DNA of 64,000 nucleotides from Ilex aquifolium (taxonomy: Eukaryota; Streptophyta; Magnoliopsida; Aquifoliales; Aquifoliaceae), in NCBI GenBank assembly GCA_951799425.1, contig OX637401.1, positions 18,661,001-18,725,000 on the forward strand, written 5' to 3'. Position 1 is the first letter of the stretch. The number at the start of each line of letters is the position of its first letter. The translations under genes were made by a program, and so were the position numbers. The notes under the pieces are model-generated. The model saw only the letters and a list, made by a program, of their open reading frames with translations. It was not told the DNA's origin and made no database searches. This document shows positions 12,552 to 24,780 of the stretch, one piece after another.

Positions 12552-14289
12552 AAAATTTCATTCACACTCCCTCTAATTAGGTCTAAATTAAATGATATCC
12601 CCTCTCGATTCTAAAACTTCACTGCACCCTTTTGTAGTTTATACTTTCAAATCAAATACACTCCCTTAACGATAATTTTTAATTATGCCAATACAAAAAG
12701 TAACCGTTTGACTATAAATTTTCTAAAAATGTCAAAACTACCATTCCTGATATAAATATACTAAAATGCCCTCAACCATTTCCCCACTATATATACCACA
12801 ATATTTGTTGTTTGTGAAGGTCCAAAACGATATGAGGTTGGTAGAAGACATAGGGGACTGAAACCAGCCATTATTCTTCAACTCGTTCTCCACAGTAATC
12901 GATCACTACCTAAGTTGGTAAAAAAATATATATATATTTTTTTCTTGCAGATTTGTAAATGTTTTTCATGCAAATTTTTAAAAAAAAATTCATGTAGTTT
13001 TTTTTTTTAATTTTTTTTTCATGCATTAGTTTTTTTCATGCAAAGTTTTTTTTTAATTTTTTTCATGCAGATAGTTTTAATTTTTTTTCATGCAAATATT
13101 TTTAAATTTTTTTTCATCCAAAACACCCGTTAGACTTTTAAGTCATTAAGTCCATTTTCTTATAAGTTGTTGGATAAAAGGTACACTTTTCGGTTTCTTA
13201 TGTTCTTATATTACCTAAGTTCCCTATGTGGTATGTTTTTTGTTGTTCGTTATAAATTATAGGGTTTTAAATTTATTTTATAGTTAAAAATAATTTTTCT
13301 ATAATAAAATTACAATCGATAAAGTTAATGTCAAAATTTTATCAATTTTTAACTTCTCTGCTATCGTTTGTCCTCCACAACGTCACCTGACCACTCTTCA
13401 TACATCAGCTTTCATATATAAAATTTAAATATTATTTGATAAAATTTAATATTAATTAAATAAATTTGGTCTTAATATGATAAATTTAAATATTAATTTG
13501 GTTTTAATATGATAAAATTAAATATTAATTCAGTGTTAATTTGTTAAAATTAAATATTAATTTAGTGTTGATTTGATAAAATTTAATGTTAATTGAATAA
13601 ATTTAAATGTTGCTTTAATAAAATTGAATGTTCATTTGGTGTTAAATTAAATAACTGACATTAATTTGATAAGGCTAAATGTTAAATTAATAGAATTTAA
13701 TATTCTATTTAATATATTAAATTTTAATTTAATAAAATTAAATTTCAATTTGGTGTTGATTTGATAAAATTAAATAATAATTTAATGTTAAATTAAAGAA
13801 ATAATATTAATTTGATGAAATAAAATATTAAATTAATATAACTTAATGCTAATTTGATAAAATTAAATATCAATTTGTGTTGATTTGATGAGATGAAATG
13901 TTAATTTAGTTTAAATTAAAAAAAGGACATTAATTTGATAAAATTAAATATTAAATTGAAGAATCTAAAGGTTAATATAATAGAACTAAAATGGAATGCA
14001 TTGAAATTTCAGAATCAGAAGGAGGTATTGTTAAATATAAGTCTATTTACAGGGGGTGTCATTGAAGTTATGTCTATTTACAAGGGGTGTCGTTGAAGTT
14101 AAATCTATTTTACAAGGGGTGTGGATAAAATTTATCTTATAAAATATTCACAGGTATTTTTGTAAATTAACAATAGCCGTTAACACTATAATCCGACAAA
14201 AACTGATAGGGGGTGACAGTGAAATTTTAGAATCGGGAGGGGGTGTCATTGAATTTAGACCTAATTACAGGAGGTGTGGATGAAATTTT
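12552..14289. mobile_element. Long-inverted-repeat element, ~1.74 kb
   Basis: The left arm (about 12552-12645, AAAATTTCATTCAC onward) matches the reverse complement of the right arm (about 14195-14289) at roughly 85% by eye. A partial duplicate of the right arm is seen at about 14010-14120. The centre at 13420-13990 is a degenerate AT-rich tandem array of a roughly 20-30 bp word of the 'ttaatttgataaaatta' kind. There is no ORF, so it is nonautonomous. It lies directly beside the truncated end of the copia fragment. Confidence 0.65.
13420..13990. repeat. Degenerate AT-rich tandem array
   Basis: Many variants of a 'taaattaaatattaatttgataaaa'-like word follow each other at roughly 20-30 bp spacing, inside the long-inverted-repeat element. 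No coding potential. Confidence 0.6.
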
Positions 14290-14334
14290 AACTAAATTTT
14301 TTAATCTTTGAGTTTACAAACTGGAGATTTAATT

Positions 14335-15420
14335 TAAAAACATTTACCCCATCAAGCAACTTTCGTCTGTGGAGTTCCTGCAGTCATTTCTCACTCATTT
14401 GGCCAATACGTAAATACCATAGAGTAGTGTCATCAATATCTAGATCCAACGGAGTTGTCACAACTGCTCTACCAGTAACAGTACTCCCTACCAATGTATA
14501 CAAGTTACCCTACCGTTTCCTTTCATGACAACCATGGCCCCCTTAACAACTTTTAGGACCCCACCCATTGCCGTAAAAGTAAACCATTTGACTCAAGTGT
14601 ACCTAAAGAAATTAAATTTTTTTGAGGTCAGGGACATGTCGTACATCACCTAATGTTCTCACCATACCATCAAACATTTTAATGTTAATGGTACCAATCC
14701 CAATGATACTGCAAACTACATCATTACACATTAGAAAAATTCCTCCATTATAGGGTTTATAAGTATCAAACAATTCCCTATACAAACACATGTGATAAGA
14801 ACATCCAGAATCCAATATCCATTTGTCAGCAAGATAATTCATACCTGCGGTGACTGACAATAAATCACCATTACCGTCTGAACCATCTTGTGCAATGTCT
14901 GCTTGATCTGAATTCACAAATTTCCCTTTGTCCTCTAGATCTCGCTTTCTTTGATAGCAGTCCATTTTCATATGTCCTTTCTTGTGGCAGTAGTAACACT
15001 TGATTTTGCTGCCACTCTTCCTTTTTGATTTTGAGCGTGACCTTCCTCTGTTTCCAGAGCCTTTATTTTTACTTCTTCCTCATTGCTGGCTTGGTTCATC
15101 ATTGGCCATCAACCCTTCTGCTTGGGAACCGTTTCCTAGCCTTCGAAGTGTCTCAGTCTCCAAGAGAGCCACCGTCACCACATCAACCCTGAAAGTGTCT
15201 TTCCAAACCAAAAGTGTAGTCACAAGTGTATCAAAAGTAGATGGAAAAGAAGTCAAGAGAAAAATAACCTTATCCTCCTCTAAAATTTTAATCTCAACAC
15301 TAGAAAGCTGAGTAACAATTTTATTAAACTGGTTAAGATTATCAACAATATTTGTTTCTTCCCAAACCCAAGCCTTTAACCCCTTGTACAACCCACTCAA
15401 CCTTACCCTCTCAAACCCCT
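14335..15420 (-). mobile_element. Ty1/copia gag-protease fragment, decayed
   Basis: On the minus strand, 15400-15080 encodes a copia-type Gag (UBN2-like): a conserved LKAWVWEE-like start and an FLLTSFPSTFDTLV stretch. About 15000-14612 continues with a CCHC zinc knuckle (C-x2-C-x4-H-x4-C) and then the aspartic protease motif WILDSG, followed by SYHM. A GAG-pre-integrase motif (LWYLRIGQMSE-like) can be read with stops and frame changes to about 14340. A frame change separates gag from the knuckle. Integrase, reverse transcriptase and LTRs are absent, so the fragment is truncated and dead. The protease has Cys after DSG where Ala or Ser is usual. Confidence 0.85.
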
Positions 15421-15554
15421 AGTGAAGAAAACCTTTCATACTTTCAACAAGAGAATGAAAATTGAAGAAATACAATTTTTGAGATGATTTCAAAAACAAG
15501 AGAACCGTGCCTATTTGTAGGCATATCAAGGTGGTGGTAAATGAACTCTTTTTG

Positions 15555-15900
15555 CATTTAAGCAATGCATTTGATTGCTCCACTTATATCCTCCAATAAG
15601 ATTTTAGCAATAACATCATCTAATTAATTACAAAGGAACTCTCATCTTATTTAAGTAATGAAATTGTTCCACTTGTATCCTCCAATAAAATTTTAGTAAT
15701 GATTTCATATACTCAATTACAAAGGAACTCTCATCTTATTCAAGTAATGACATTGCTCCACTTGTATCCTCTAACAAGCTTTTGGCAATGACATCATCTA
15801 ACCAATTAAAATAGGTATTTTTAGCAATAATGTCACCTAACCAATCAAAATAGATTTTCTTAACAATGATGTCACTTAACTAATTAAAATAAAAATTTGA
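15555..15900. repeat. Imperfect ~90-bp tandem repeat
   Basis: Three to four diverged units share the order 'ccacttgtatcctccaa', 'ttttagcaatgacatcatct', 'caattacaaagg'. The array lies just upstream (minus sense) of the copia gag fragment and may be part of that element's leader or LTR. Confidence 0.6.
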
Positions 15901-15994
15901 CCATTGCCAACAGTAATAATCTTGGAAGTCCAATGTTGATACTCAGGAACTGTATAAGTTGAACAATAGAGTGAAGGAAGAAAATGTTTCTCTA

Positions 15995-16072
15995 GTAAAA
16001 GTTAAAATGTTAATTTAGAAAGCAATCTATGATGTAAAAGTTAAAATGTTAATTTAGAAAGCAATCTATGAT
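15995..16072. repeat. Perfect 39-bp tandem duplication
   Basis: Bases 15995-16033 and 16034-16072 are identical and adjacent, beginning GTAAAAGTTAAAATG. Noncoding. Confidence 0.9.
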
Positions 16073-17340
16073 GTAAATTTGAGAATAAACAATAATTGAA
16101 AAATGACTCTTTAGTTTCGGGATCTTGATTGCTTATATTTATCGGATATTATTTTTATGCGATTTCAAATTATTCCGTTAATTTTAAACGTTAGTTTAAT
16201 TATCAAAAAATATTTTTTAAAAACAATTTATTTTGGTAATCGAGAATAAGAACTGAAGATCGAGTTTAAATACTTGCAAAACATCGCCTATATCAAGAAC
16301 TACTTTGTTGATAAGCAATCAAATAAATGATACAAAGTATCAAACTTTACTAAAACATTCAATCAATCGAAGAAGATCAATAATCTAATGAGTAGGATTG
16401 GTATTATACTTGCTTGCTTATCTTTACTACTCTCATAATGATGCTACCTTACTATTTTTTGTGTATTGTACCAAACCTAGATTTTGATTCTTTTTATGCT
16501 GCTTATTGTTTGTTTAAATATTTGTTAGGATATTCATGAAAAAAGGTAAGGATGTATTTTTAGATATACGAACATACCTACAAAAGTTTAATGTTATATA
16601 TGTTGATGTTGGTAAATATTTGGGAAGTAGTTATGACTTGACAGATCATGGTCACAAGGAGAGTTTTTATTGTTTTGATGTAGTCGCGATACTTAATTTG
16701 GTCGATAATTTATGAACCCTATTTTCGTGATGACATTCTCATTTTGTTTATTTGTCATGAATTCCAAAATATTTAGTTGTTTAATTGTGTTTCAAGAACT
16801 AAAAAATTCAGATTCAAACTGTCAACCTAAGAGCTATAGAATAGTTGATATGTTTAGGGAGTGAGTTTTGTTTGTATTTGTTTGTTTGGTTAAGGTCAAA
16901 ACATTGTATGAGACCTTGTCTTTGAGTAATATCAAAGATTTGATGTTAGTACAAATGTTTTCATAGAATTGCAGAAGGGGAAAATTGTGAGTTTATTTTT
17001 ATAATTGGCAAACTTCTGTGAGTCACATTAGTCAAGTCGTTATAGGTTAAGGTCATTTCTTTTGGGGATTAAGGACATTGAGCCGGTCCTCATTGGGTTA
17101 CTTGGAAGACTAGATTGAAGGTCATTGAAAATTTCAAGCTTAAACCCATGACAATCACACATGGTTAGGTTCAGTAAGTTTGATCTAGACACCTAGGTCG
17201 ACCACATACTTAATTTGATAGAATATATTTTTGAACTATATTTATGTGGTGAAAACTTGCAATTTTACTTGTGACATGAAAAAAATGCTTTTAAATGCAA
17301 ATTTAGACTTAATACAAGACCACAATCAAACACTGCCTTT
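16073..17340. other. Intergenic DNA, no gene seen
   Basis: No ORF, RNA gene or repeat structure was recognised in this AT-rich stretch. Confidence 0.45.
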
Positions 17341-18959
17341 AGAGGCTTGACTGGGGTTGATTGGACCAGTTTCAGAGGAGTTTCAATTGCTTGCCCTCAC
17401 TTGGCACTCTCTAGATGCTCGAGTAGTACTTGTAAAAATCGGATTTGACAAACGACTATGACTAGTGCTAGTTTCTCACTCGTTTGTGCGCTCGAGCAGT
17501 ATTAAGCTAGCTTGAGTAAGTCAACAAACACATGAGGAACTGGAATGTATCAAGCATCCAAAGTTGCCTAATATGAACAAAATTCCTTCCAACACTACTG
17601 ATGGACCAGGCCCAATGGCCCAACTCGTGCTACCAACCCAGTTTAAATTAAGAGCCCAACTTATAAAGATCCAGTATCCAGCCCAAAGGGATCCACGCCC
17701 GGTCAAGCTCGCCAAGGGAATAAGCAGGGTCATCCGAGAGCCTCATCCACGCCGCCTTGAAAAAAGTCAACCCCTACGTCATCCTTTGACCAAATCTTAT
17801 GGAGAGCATCGTAACTGCTTCATCCGTTGAGGAAAGGGCGCCAACTCCACCAGATTAGCCGCTTAGTTACTAATAACTCGCCCCAATCTGTTATGAGGCG
17901 ACTATAAATTGTAAGCTTCACCAACACTTGGGGGGCATCACACTCAATTGCACACATTGCTATCACTCTCCTCTCAAAGCTTGTATCTCCCTACTCTCCC
18001 TACACCTTGATTAGCACAAAACTTTGCATATTTTAGGTGCTAATCATCCTATTTTCAATTGGTTCTGGGGGTTAATTGATTGGAGTTGTTTTATTATTGG
18101 GCTTAATGAGGCTTCTTAAAGCCTTCCCAAAGGAGTTGAGGTGAATGAGGATGAAAGAGTGGCTCAGGAGTGAAGAAATCAGAAAAAAAATCAAACGAAA
18201 CAGTAGAAGCATACCGGTACGCAGTACCGGTACGATTTGGACACTGGAACATAGCGTATCGGTACACAGTACCAGTACGGTCCAGCCTCGGGAGTTCGGG
18301 GTACCGGTACCGCATACCGGTACGGTCTGCTATTCCTGCCCCAATCTCTGCAGCTCAAGCCCGCTGTTTTTTAGGGACCCACCAATCACTTCCCCACTGG
18401 TCTCTGACTCCTCCAGCACGTTGTACCACCCCCACTTTGACTTGGAAAACTGGAATGATAAATGAAGAGAGAGAGAGAGGAAGAAGGGAGCTGGGTGTGC
18501 AGGCTAGCTCTGCACTACCCTGTCCAGCCTATCCCTCTTGACCCCTAGGGATTAAGATCACATCAGGTAGCTGCCATAGGACACTAGGGACGTTTTGGGG
18601 GGAAAGAGGACTCCAGCATTGGGCATTTAGCATGGGTTACAGAGGAATATAGAGATATAGGGAGAGATGGTCCGGGTAGAAGATGATGAATAGTGTTCTA
18701 GAGAGATAAAATTGAGATTTTCACATTTTCTTCAATACATTGTCTTGTAATCTCCTGTAAGAATCTTTAGAGCTTCATTTAATGTTATTAATGCTAGTTC
18801 CTACAAGTTCATTGCAAGTTTAAATCTCTTTTAAAGCTTTTACCATTAATGCATCAAAGTTCTTCTTTTTCTTACTATTAAAATGGGTATTCATTGCTTC
18901 CACATATAGTTTATGTTTGTATGCATTTAGTTACTCAAGAACCTCATTCCTTTGCATTG
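17341..18959. mobile_element. GC-richer block resembling retrotransposon LTR/leader DNA
   Basis: Base composition rises compared with neighbours. A TATA-like 'actataaattg' near 17900 is followed by a pyrimidine-rich run with 'atcactctcctctc', typical of the R region of plant LTRs. The block lies downstream, in minus sense, of the gypsy pol at 18960-22830, where its 3' LTR would be expected. I could not find LTR ends, a target duplication or a second LTR, so the assignment is tentative. ORFs at 17564-17830 and 18145-18541 have no recognisable domain. Confidence 0.35.
18205..18330. repeat. Cluster of TACCGGTA-type palindromes
   Basis: Six diverged copies of a CGTACCGGTACG-like palindrome or half-palindrome occur in about 125 bp: near 18212, 18224, 18259, 18271, 18302 and 18316. 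Read as protein they give a recurrent YRY-PVR pattern, but no protein family is recognised. Confidence 0.7.
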
Positions 18960-19538
18960 CATTCTCATTACATTGTTCTCAAGTTAACCCGTGGATGCTC
19001 GATAGAATTAGAATGAAACTCGAACATGTCTTGGACGTTAAAAGTGTTAGAGATGTTCATACCTACAAAAAAATCAACAACATAAGTATTGTCATTGATC
19101 TTCTTCAAAATTTGAAAGGGATCGACCTTCTTCTAATTGAGATTATTGTATGTTCCAACTGGCATCTCTTATTATAGGGACGAGTCATAACCATTTCCCC
19201 AACATTGAAAATTCTGTCGTCGGTGTCTATTTGTTGCTTTCTTATACTTGGTTTTCAATGCTTCCAACTGTTACTTCACATCTGCATTCACATTTGTCAG
19301 CTTCCCCAACATGTGTTCAACCATAATTTTCATCCTCAGAAGCTTGGTAATGGAACCAAATCGAGTGTGTAGAGGTGCTTACATGTAGACAAATATGGAA
19401 TAGGGATTTGTCAACGGATATATTCAGTATGTTGTTATAAGCAAACTCTAATGGGGACAAAGTACTATTCTACTGCTTCGGATATTCCTTGCAAAGGCTC
19501 CTCAAGATGTTTCCCATGTTCAGTTACCACCTCTTTCT

Positions 19539-20850
19539 TGTTGGAACGGAAATCCCAAGAACCATTGGCTGCGTATGTATCGAATACCAAAAATTTTTCA
19601 TTAAAACTCTACAAGGCGGAATTAGGGTTTACCTTCGAGATATCTTGGGATTGATCTCGTCTCAGCACGAACGCAAAACCTAACAACGAATGCGGAAGAC
19701 AACTCGACAAACCTCGCAGCCTTCTGTCGTATATCCCCCAACGTCAGAATCCGGATGTAGTGTGGGCTGTCAGAACCTCCGAACTCCTGCTCTCCCTTTC
19801 AGCCTCTCTAAAAAAGTGAGTAAATAATAGATGCTGAATTAGAGAGCTTAGACGTCTATATATAGGCTATAACAGAAACCCTAAGGAGAAATAAGGACCA
19901 GGCTTCGAATGGGCTTAGGATTCCTATATTCAACCCAGAACAAACATCTTACATCTCATTAATAATATGTCAATCCACTAAAAACTTATTATTGATCTCC
20001 TGAGCCTTATCTCAAAATTATATTCGAGCTCCTTATTATTATATGCTTAATAATCTCCCCACGTTTAAGATTATAGATGTCCATCAATTAAATAAATTAC
20101 TGACAATTATATTTAATTGACTTTTTTTATTCCTTGAGACCTTACCACTCAACTTATTTGTCATGTCGGATAATTAAATCCACATGCAGAGTTTGACATG
20201 AATAAAACTTATAAGCCTCCTCAAGAGGACATCATCAACTCATTTAAATACTAGGACAGGTTTCCTTTAATAATTAATTTCACCATAAAAATGACATCGT
20301 CTCCTAATTCACTGAGCTTATTGACTCAATATGAATCCCACCATTTGATGAATTAAAGTGACAAACATTATATGCACGTAGCAATTAAATATTTTGGGAT
20401 TAAGAGTATAAGCAATCATAATAATCATGAGGTATTTATTATCTTATTGAATCAGTAAAAGATAATAACCTCAACATGGGTCTATTCAATACACAAAGTG
20501 TACTAGTGCAATAATTCAAGACATCAAACAGTCTCCTACAGTCAAGACAGACTGTGCCAGAATATTACACTACAATCATAGTAATGGTGTATCCAATTCC
20601 ATCTAAGATTGTGAACCTATACTCATATTATATAAGGATCCAATAATCTGATCTTCTATGCATAAGCTGAACTCTACACACCAAATTATTTACAATGTAA
20701 AACATAAGACACACATGTATACCATATATTAAATATAATGCAAACATTTTGCCCATATAGATTTTCAATAAAATAGAAAGAACAAACTTCTATTAATTAA
20801 TAAAACGGATTTCACTACAAAAAGCAAGATTTTAGTATACTACTCTATCA
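19539..20850. mobile_element. Solo LTR, 1312 bp, inserted in the gypsy integrase
   Basis: The block starts TGTTGGAACGG, ends CTATCA (TG...CA), and is flanked by the perfect 5-bp duplication TTTCT at 19534-19538 and 20851-20855. Removing it rejoins the gypsy integrase reading (HTNG next to EVVTEHG, the HPQTDGQTE region) exactly. A TATA-like 'ctatatata' near 19860 and a leader-like pyrimidine stretch, both on the minus strand, suit an LTR promoter. No internal domain remains, so it arose by LTR-LTR recombination. The family, probably copia by style, is not certain. Confidence 0.8.
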
Positions 20851-21191
20851 TTTCTATCCATTAGTATGGGGATAGCTCAAGCTATTATACTACAATGAAG
20901 TATCCAACCGCTTCCACAACGTATGCCAGAAATGACTAAGGAACTTGTTGTCAAAATCAAAAGGAGTGGTTATGGAAATACTATGCAAACGAACAATCTC
21001 CCGAAAGAGCAAGTGAGCAAGATGAAAGAAATCTGAGCTTGCACTGCATGGGAATTTGTGTGCCATTTTGAAAAAAATGTATCAACCACAACAACAAAAA
21101 ATCATACCACTTTGAGTCCATGGAAGATCCAACACAAAGTCCATGTTTAGATCCTGCCAAAGTGCATTTGGAAAGGTTAGAGAAGCATGGA

Positions 21192-21745
21192 CGGAGCCAC
21201 TGGAGGAATAGAGGAGCACGGGCCCACCTGAATTGTTTTAAAAAAAATATTACTTATACATTTTAAATTGTAAATATATTTAAGTATGTCAACTCTATCA
21301 TTTTGTATCCTATCAATTAGTATAGTCTCATACTAAAATAACTATGAACTTTTGGATGCACTTTGGACATTTTCGGAATACATCTAAATAAGTTTTTTGA
21401 CATGTCAGACTCATTTTTTTAAGCTATAAAGATTATGAAAACTAAGTTGCATAACTGAATGAGTGATCAATAGCTAACAATTTGATTGGTTATATGAAGA
21501 AAGACTTTAGCCTCTTTTATACAGTTAGCCTCATTTGCTGTGAAGGGTTGGAATTAGTCTTTTTTTTTAATTCGCATATGCTATATTTATCGACGTTTGA
21601 CCCTTTTTGTATTTTATGAATCTTTAAGTATCAAATACAATGCAGTAAATTTAAATATATTTATTTTATTTTTATTGATTGGGAGAAAAAAATTTAAAAT
21701 TTTCCAAGTGTCCTTTCTAGACAGAATTTCTGGCTCCGCCCCTAT
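21192..21745. mobile_element. Nonautonomous element with CGGAGCCA termini
   Basis: 'gacggagccactgg' on the left and 'ctggctccgcccc' on the right are inverted copies flanking an AT-rich interior without a supported gene. The block interrupts the gypsy pol between its integrase zinc-finger region and core. Similar termini are common in plant repeats. Exact borders and target duplication were not fixed. Confidence 0.45.
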
Positions 21746-23107
21746 AGAGAAATATAGAGCTCACTATTTTGTGCATGTGCTCTTGCAGTCCAATATGTGT
21801 AGCACTATTGAACAAACCTCTCCACATATCTTCAATTGGAGCTAAATATAATGCTCTTCCACCAAAGCAACACTATTATCTTTGTTCATGTATCTCTCTA
21901 AAGCACCACTATGAAGCCCCAAATGATATGCCCATGTAAGGATATTTAGGGAATGCAAAGCCATGTGAATTTGATCAAAAAAATCTCATGGATCTGAAAA
22001 TCCCTGAGATTCCATGTGTATTTGAGCATTGAGCCCAAACCTATTGGAAGTCTTTATCCCCTCTATATAACTTCTTCAAATAGTCAAAGTTGATCACCTC
22101 ACTATGAATGGTGGTCAACAACATAGTATGCCAGCTCAATACATCTGCCACCTTATTCAGCTGACCGGACTTATGTTTAAGGGAGAAAGTGAATTTCTCA
22201 ATCTCTACCACCCGCCGAGCATGCATACAATTGGATAGAATTATTAAAGTACTTCAATGCTATATGGTCGACATTCAAAATGAACTCCCTTTGAATCAGA
22301 TAATGCTACTAAAAGTATAAAGCTCTGACAACTACATAAAACTCTTATTCGAAAGTAGACCACTTCTGTCTCGCCTTACTAACCTTCTTATTGAAGAAAG
22401 CTATTGGTCTGCCCTCTTGTGACAAAACTACTCCAATACTAGTGCAAAAGACATTTCAATCTACCTCAAATAGCTTCTCAAAGTTAGGTAGTGCTAACAC
22501 AGGAGCTGCAATGAGCTTTTCCTTGAGGAGTTGAAAACTCCTTGCTACCTCATCAGTCCACTACAATTACATCTGCTTCAAGTACTTAGTAAGGGGTGCT
22601 GCAATAGTGTTGAAATTCCTCATTAACCTCCGATAGAAGGTTACAGGCCATGAAAACTGAAAACCTCACTAACTGTCCGCAATATAGGTATTCTTGAATT
22701 GCCTAAATCTTCTCCCAATACATTTAAATTCCCTTAGCACTATGGGTATGAACACCAAACTTTCAATCATAAAGCTGCACTTCTTGAAGTTCACAAACAT
22801 AATATTTTCTTACAAAGCTGCAAAAAATGTTTCAAATGTTCACTTTCGTTGTTGCAATTGAAAATTCAACATAAATTAGAAGGAATAAAGAGGGGTTTAT
22901 GAGAATTTAGAAATCTGGCAATTAATTCAAAATATAAATTAAAATTGGTAATTAAACTTACTAATTTGGATAAATGTAAATTAAAATTGATAATTCAATA
23001 TAAATTAAACTTCCTGATTTGGATAAATCCTACTACTGAAAAATAATTAAAATATCTTTCAATTAGTTAATCATCGGAGGGGAGTGAGAATCGTGTTACA
23101 TATAAGT

Positions 23108-23300
23108 TACAAGAAGTTTCGTACTTGACTACCCTTATTTCGTTGATTAACTTTGACTATTTAAGTCACGACGGGCATAGCCAGTCATGTTGGTACCAAA
23201 ATGACTTGATAAATTGATGCCCACAATCCACGATGAGGTGATAAGGTGTGACCTTTCTTTTCCCTCCTAGCTTGTCTCTTTTGATTTTGTCGGGATTTGT
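23108..23300 (+). promoter_or_regulatory. Promoter-type module A (two TTGACT cores)
   Basis: First of seven related modules upstream of receptor-kinase copies 2 and 3. The order is an 'aagtttcgt' start, TTGACT at about 23126 and 23154, 'aagtcacgac', a degenerate palindrome, 'tgttgg-accaaa', 'cacaatccac' and a 'gacctttct' end. TTGACT is the WRKY W-box core; regulatory function is inferred from sequence only. Confidence 0.5.
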
Positions 23301-23339
23301 TATCTTTCTCTAAGCTTAATTACATGCAACATAATATAA

Positions 23340-23348
23340 CACATATAT

Positions 23349-23379
<31 letters not shown>

Positions 23380-23408
23380 CATGCACAGATATATATATAT
23401 ATATATAA
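23340..23408. repeat. (AC)n/(AT)n compound microsatellite
   Basis: An interrupted (AC)n tract is followed by (TA)n. Confidence 0.9.
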
Positions 23409-23542
23409 GTATATTATTTATACACAAATATGCATGTAAATCACTTCTGTAATGTAATACTTCTGGTTTTTTAAACAAAATTGATATTTTTCTTAAAAAA
23501 TTATTTCAAAAAAAATTAAAAGTGTTTGCTTACTTTTCAAAT

Positions 23543-23690
23543 CAAGTTTCGTGTAGTGACTTTTTTCATTGACTGACTTTGACTATTCAAGTCACGACAG
23601 GCCTAGCCTGTCATGTTGGCACCAAATGAGGTTGATTGGTTGATTCTCACAATCCACATATACAGAGGAGATAAGGTTGGTGGACTAGTT
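23543..23690 (+). promoter_or_regulatory. Promoter-type module B (two TTGACT cores, clean palindrome)
   Basis: TTGACT occurs twice within 12 bp ('cattgactgactttgacta'), followed by 'caagtca' and the near-perfect palindrome GACAGGCCTAGCCTGTC at about 23595-23611, then 'tgttggcaccaaa' and 'cacaatccac'. It is the best-preserved copy of the module. The block from 23480 to 23930 is itself partly repeated at 24790-25080. Confidence 0.5.
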
Positions 23691-23978
23691 CCAAATCAGT
23701 CATTATCTGAAATCACTGCACTTATGGAGAAAAAACAACCCAGTATGTACGTGGACTTCTAGATACAAATCTATTATGGTGTTTTTAATTTAATGGTTGC
23801 TTTATAATGGAAAATATTTGTTTTAATCATGTATTTTTCAAAATTGGAATATAACAAAATTTTCAAATGCACGTAATCAATCACAAATTATATATATATA
23901 TTGCACACAAACTTTATACAATCAACATAACTTGATTTCAGCACAGATAATATTATGTCTCACCACCTGCACCACCAT

Positions 23979-23982
<4 letters not shown>

Positions 23983-24026
<44 letters not shown>

Positions 24027-24137
24027 GAGAGACGATCGTGAGGAGCACCAGAGAAAAAACGACCGTGAGGAGCATAGGAGAAGAGACGATCGCCTGGATG
24101 GACAAAGGCAATGGAGAGAGAGAGAGAGAGAGAGAGA
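23983..24137. repeat. (GA)n tracts around a short conserved spacer
   Basis: GA tracts at 23983-24032 and 24113-24137 flank a spacer that recurs at 41283-41390, where it is followed by another GA tract (41391-41419). The arginine/glutamate-rich frames read here are repeat artefacts. Confidence 0.8.
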
Positions 24138-24580
24138 ATGAAATGTGTTTAAATACTTTCACATAAAAAATACCATTTTTTTTGCTAACAAAGCTCGAAG
24201 CTTGGATCTCATTAACACTCCCCCCAGCCCCACGCGCTTGTTTTTGTATCCCTTGTTTCTTGGAACATCTTTTTTCTATTTCTTGTTTTTGGGCATTGTC
24301 TTCAAAATAACTTGTCTTATAAAAAACAGAAACACAAAATCAAATGTGTTTTTATTTTCGTTTTTTGTACAAAGTTAAAACAAAAAAAATGCGCAATAAA
24401 AAAACACCTACCAAACGCACCCTAATATTTCTATTTTTTGTACCAAAATTGATATTTTGCTTAAACACTTATTTCAAAAAAAAAAAAAGAAAAAGAGAGA
24501 TATTAAAAGTGTTCGCTTACTTTTCAAATATAGAGATGCACAGACAAGAACTTCTTTCAAATTTTGGTGAACTAGCTCCA
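24138..24580 (+). repeat. Duplicated upstream block, copy-2 side
   Basis: Matches 41420-41760 almost base for base: 'tttaaatact', 'ggatctcattaac', 'ccccccagccccacgcgctt' and 'cttggaacatctttttt' occur in the same order. It lies 2 kb upstream of copy 2 and 5.5 kb upstream of copy 3. Frames in it have no domains. Confidence 0.75.
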
Positions 24581-24780
24581 AATCAAGTTTCATGCAGTGG
24601 CTTTTTTTCATTGACTGACTTTGAATATTCAAGTCACGACAGGCCTTAGCCTGCCATGTTGGCACTAAATGAAGTTGATAGGTTGATGCTCACAATCCAC
24701 ATATAGAAGCGATAAGAGTGAGGACCTTTTTCTTTCTTTCAGCGTCCCTCTTGTTTTAATTTTGTCCAGGCTTGTGATAT
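24581..24780 (+). promoter_or_regulatory. Promoter-type module C
   Basis: Same element order as module B, with one TTGACT core, the palindrome partly degraded (CAGGCCTTAGCCTG) and the 'cacaatccac' box kept. Confidence 0.5.

Larger units (their letters stand above)
18960..22830 (-). mobile_element. Ty3/gypsy pol remnant
   Basis: Read on the minus strand from 22830 downward, with many stops and frame changes: the end of reverse transcriptase (FKKCSFM, then [15 protein letters not shown]-like); RNase H (FEVD, SQEGRPIAFF, then KHKSGQLNKVADVLS at 22226-22041); the integrase zinc-finger region (about 22040-21750); the integrase core (PWQDLNMDFVLDLP, FLSHFWHTLW, about 21190-20860); and, beyond an inserted LTR, the core's end (LCKEYPKQ, LEFAYNN) and the C-terminal domain (FQILKKINDNTYVVDF, about 19110-18990). 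Domain order RT-RNH-INT identifies Ty3/gypsy. The element is interrupted at 19534-20855 and about 21192-21745 and cannot be active. Confidence 0.85.

Noticed and set aside
18145-18541. Overlapping 106- and 123-codon frames
   Set aside because: They follow the TACCGGTA palindrome cluster and have no recognisable domain.
23983-24137. Arg/Glu-rich frame resembling a charged nuclear protein
   Set aside because: Created by (GA)n tracts; no other support.
24344-24649. 101-codon frame upstream of copy 2 (and similar frames near 41460)
   Set aside because: It lies in the duplicated upstream block but does not keep its frame between the two copies, so it is not selected as coding.
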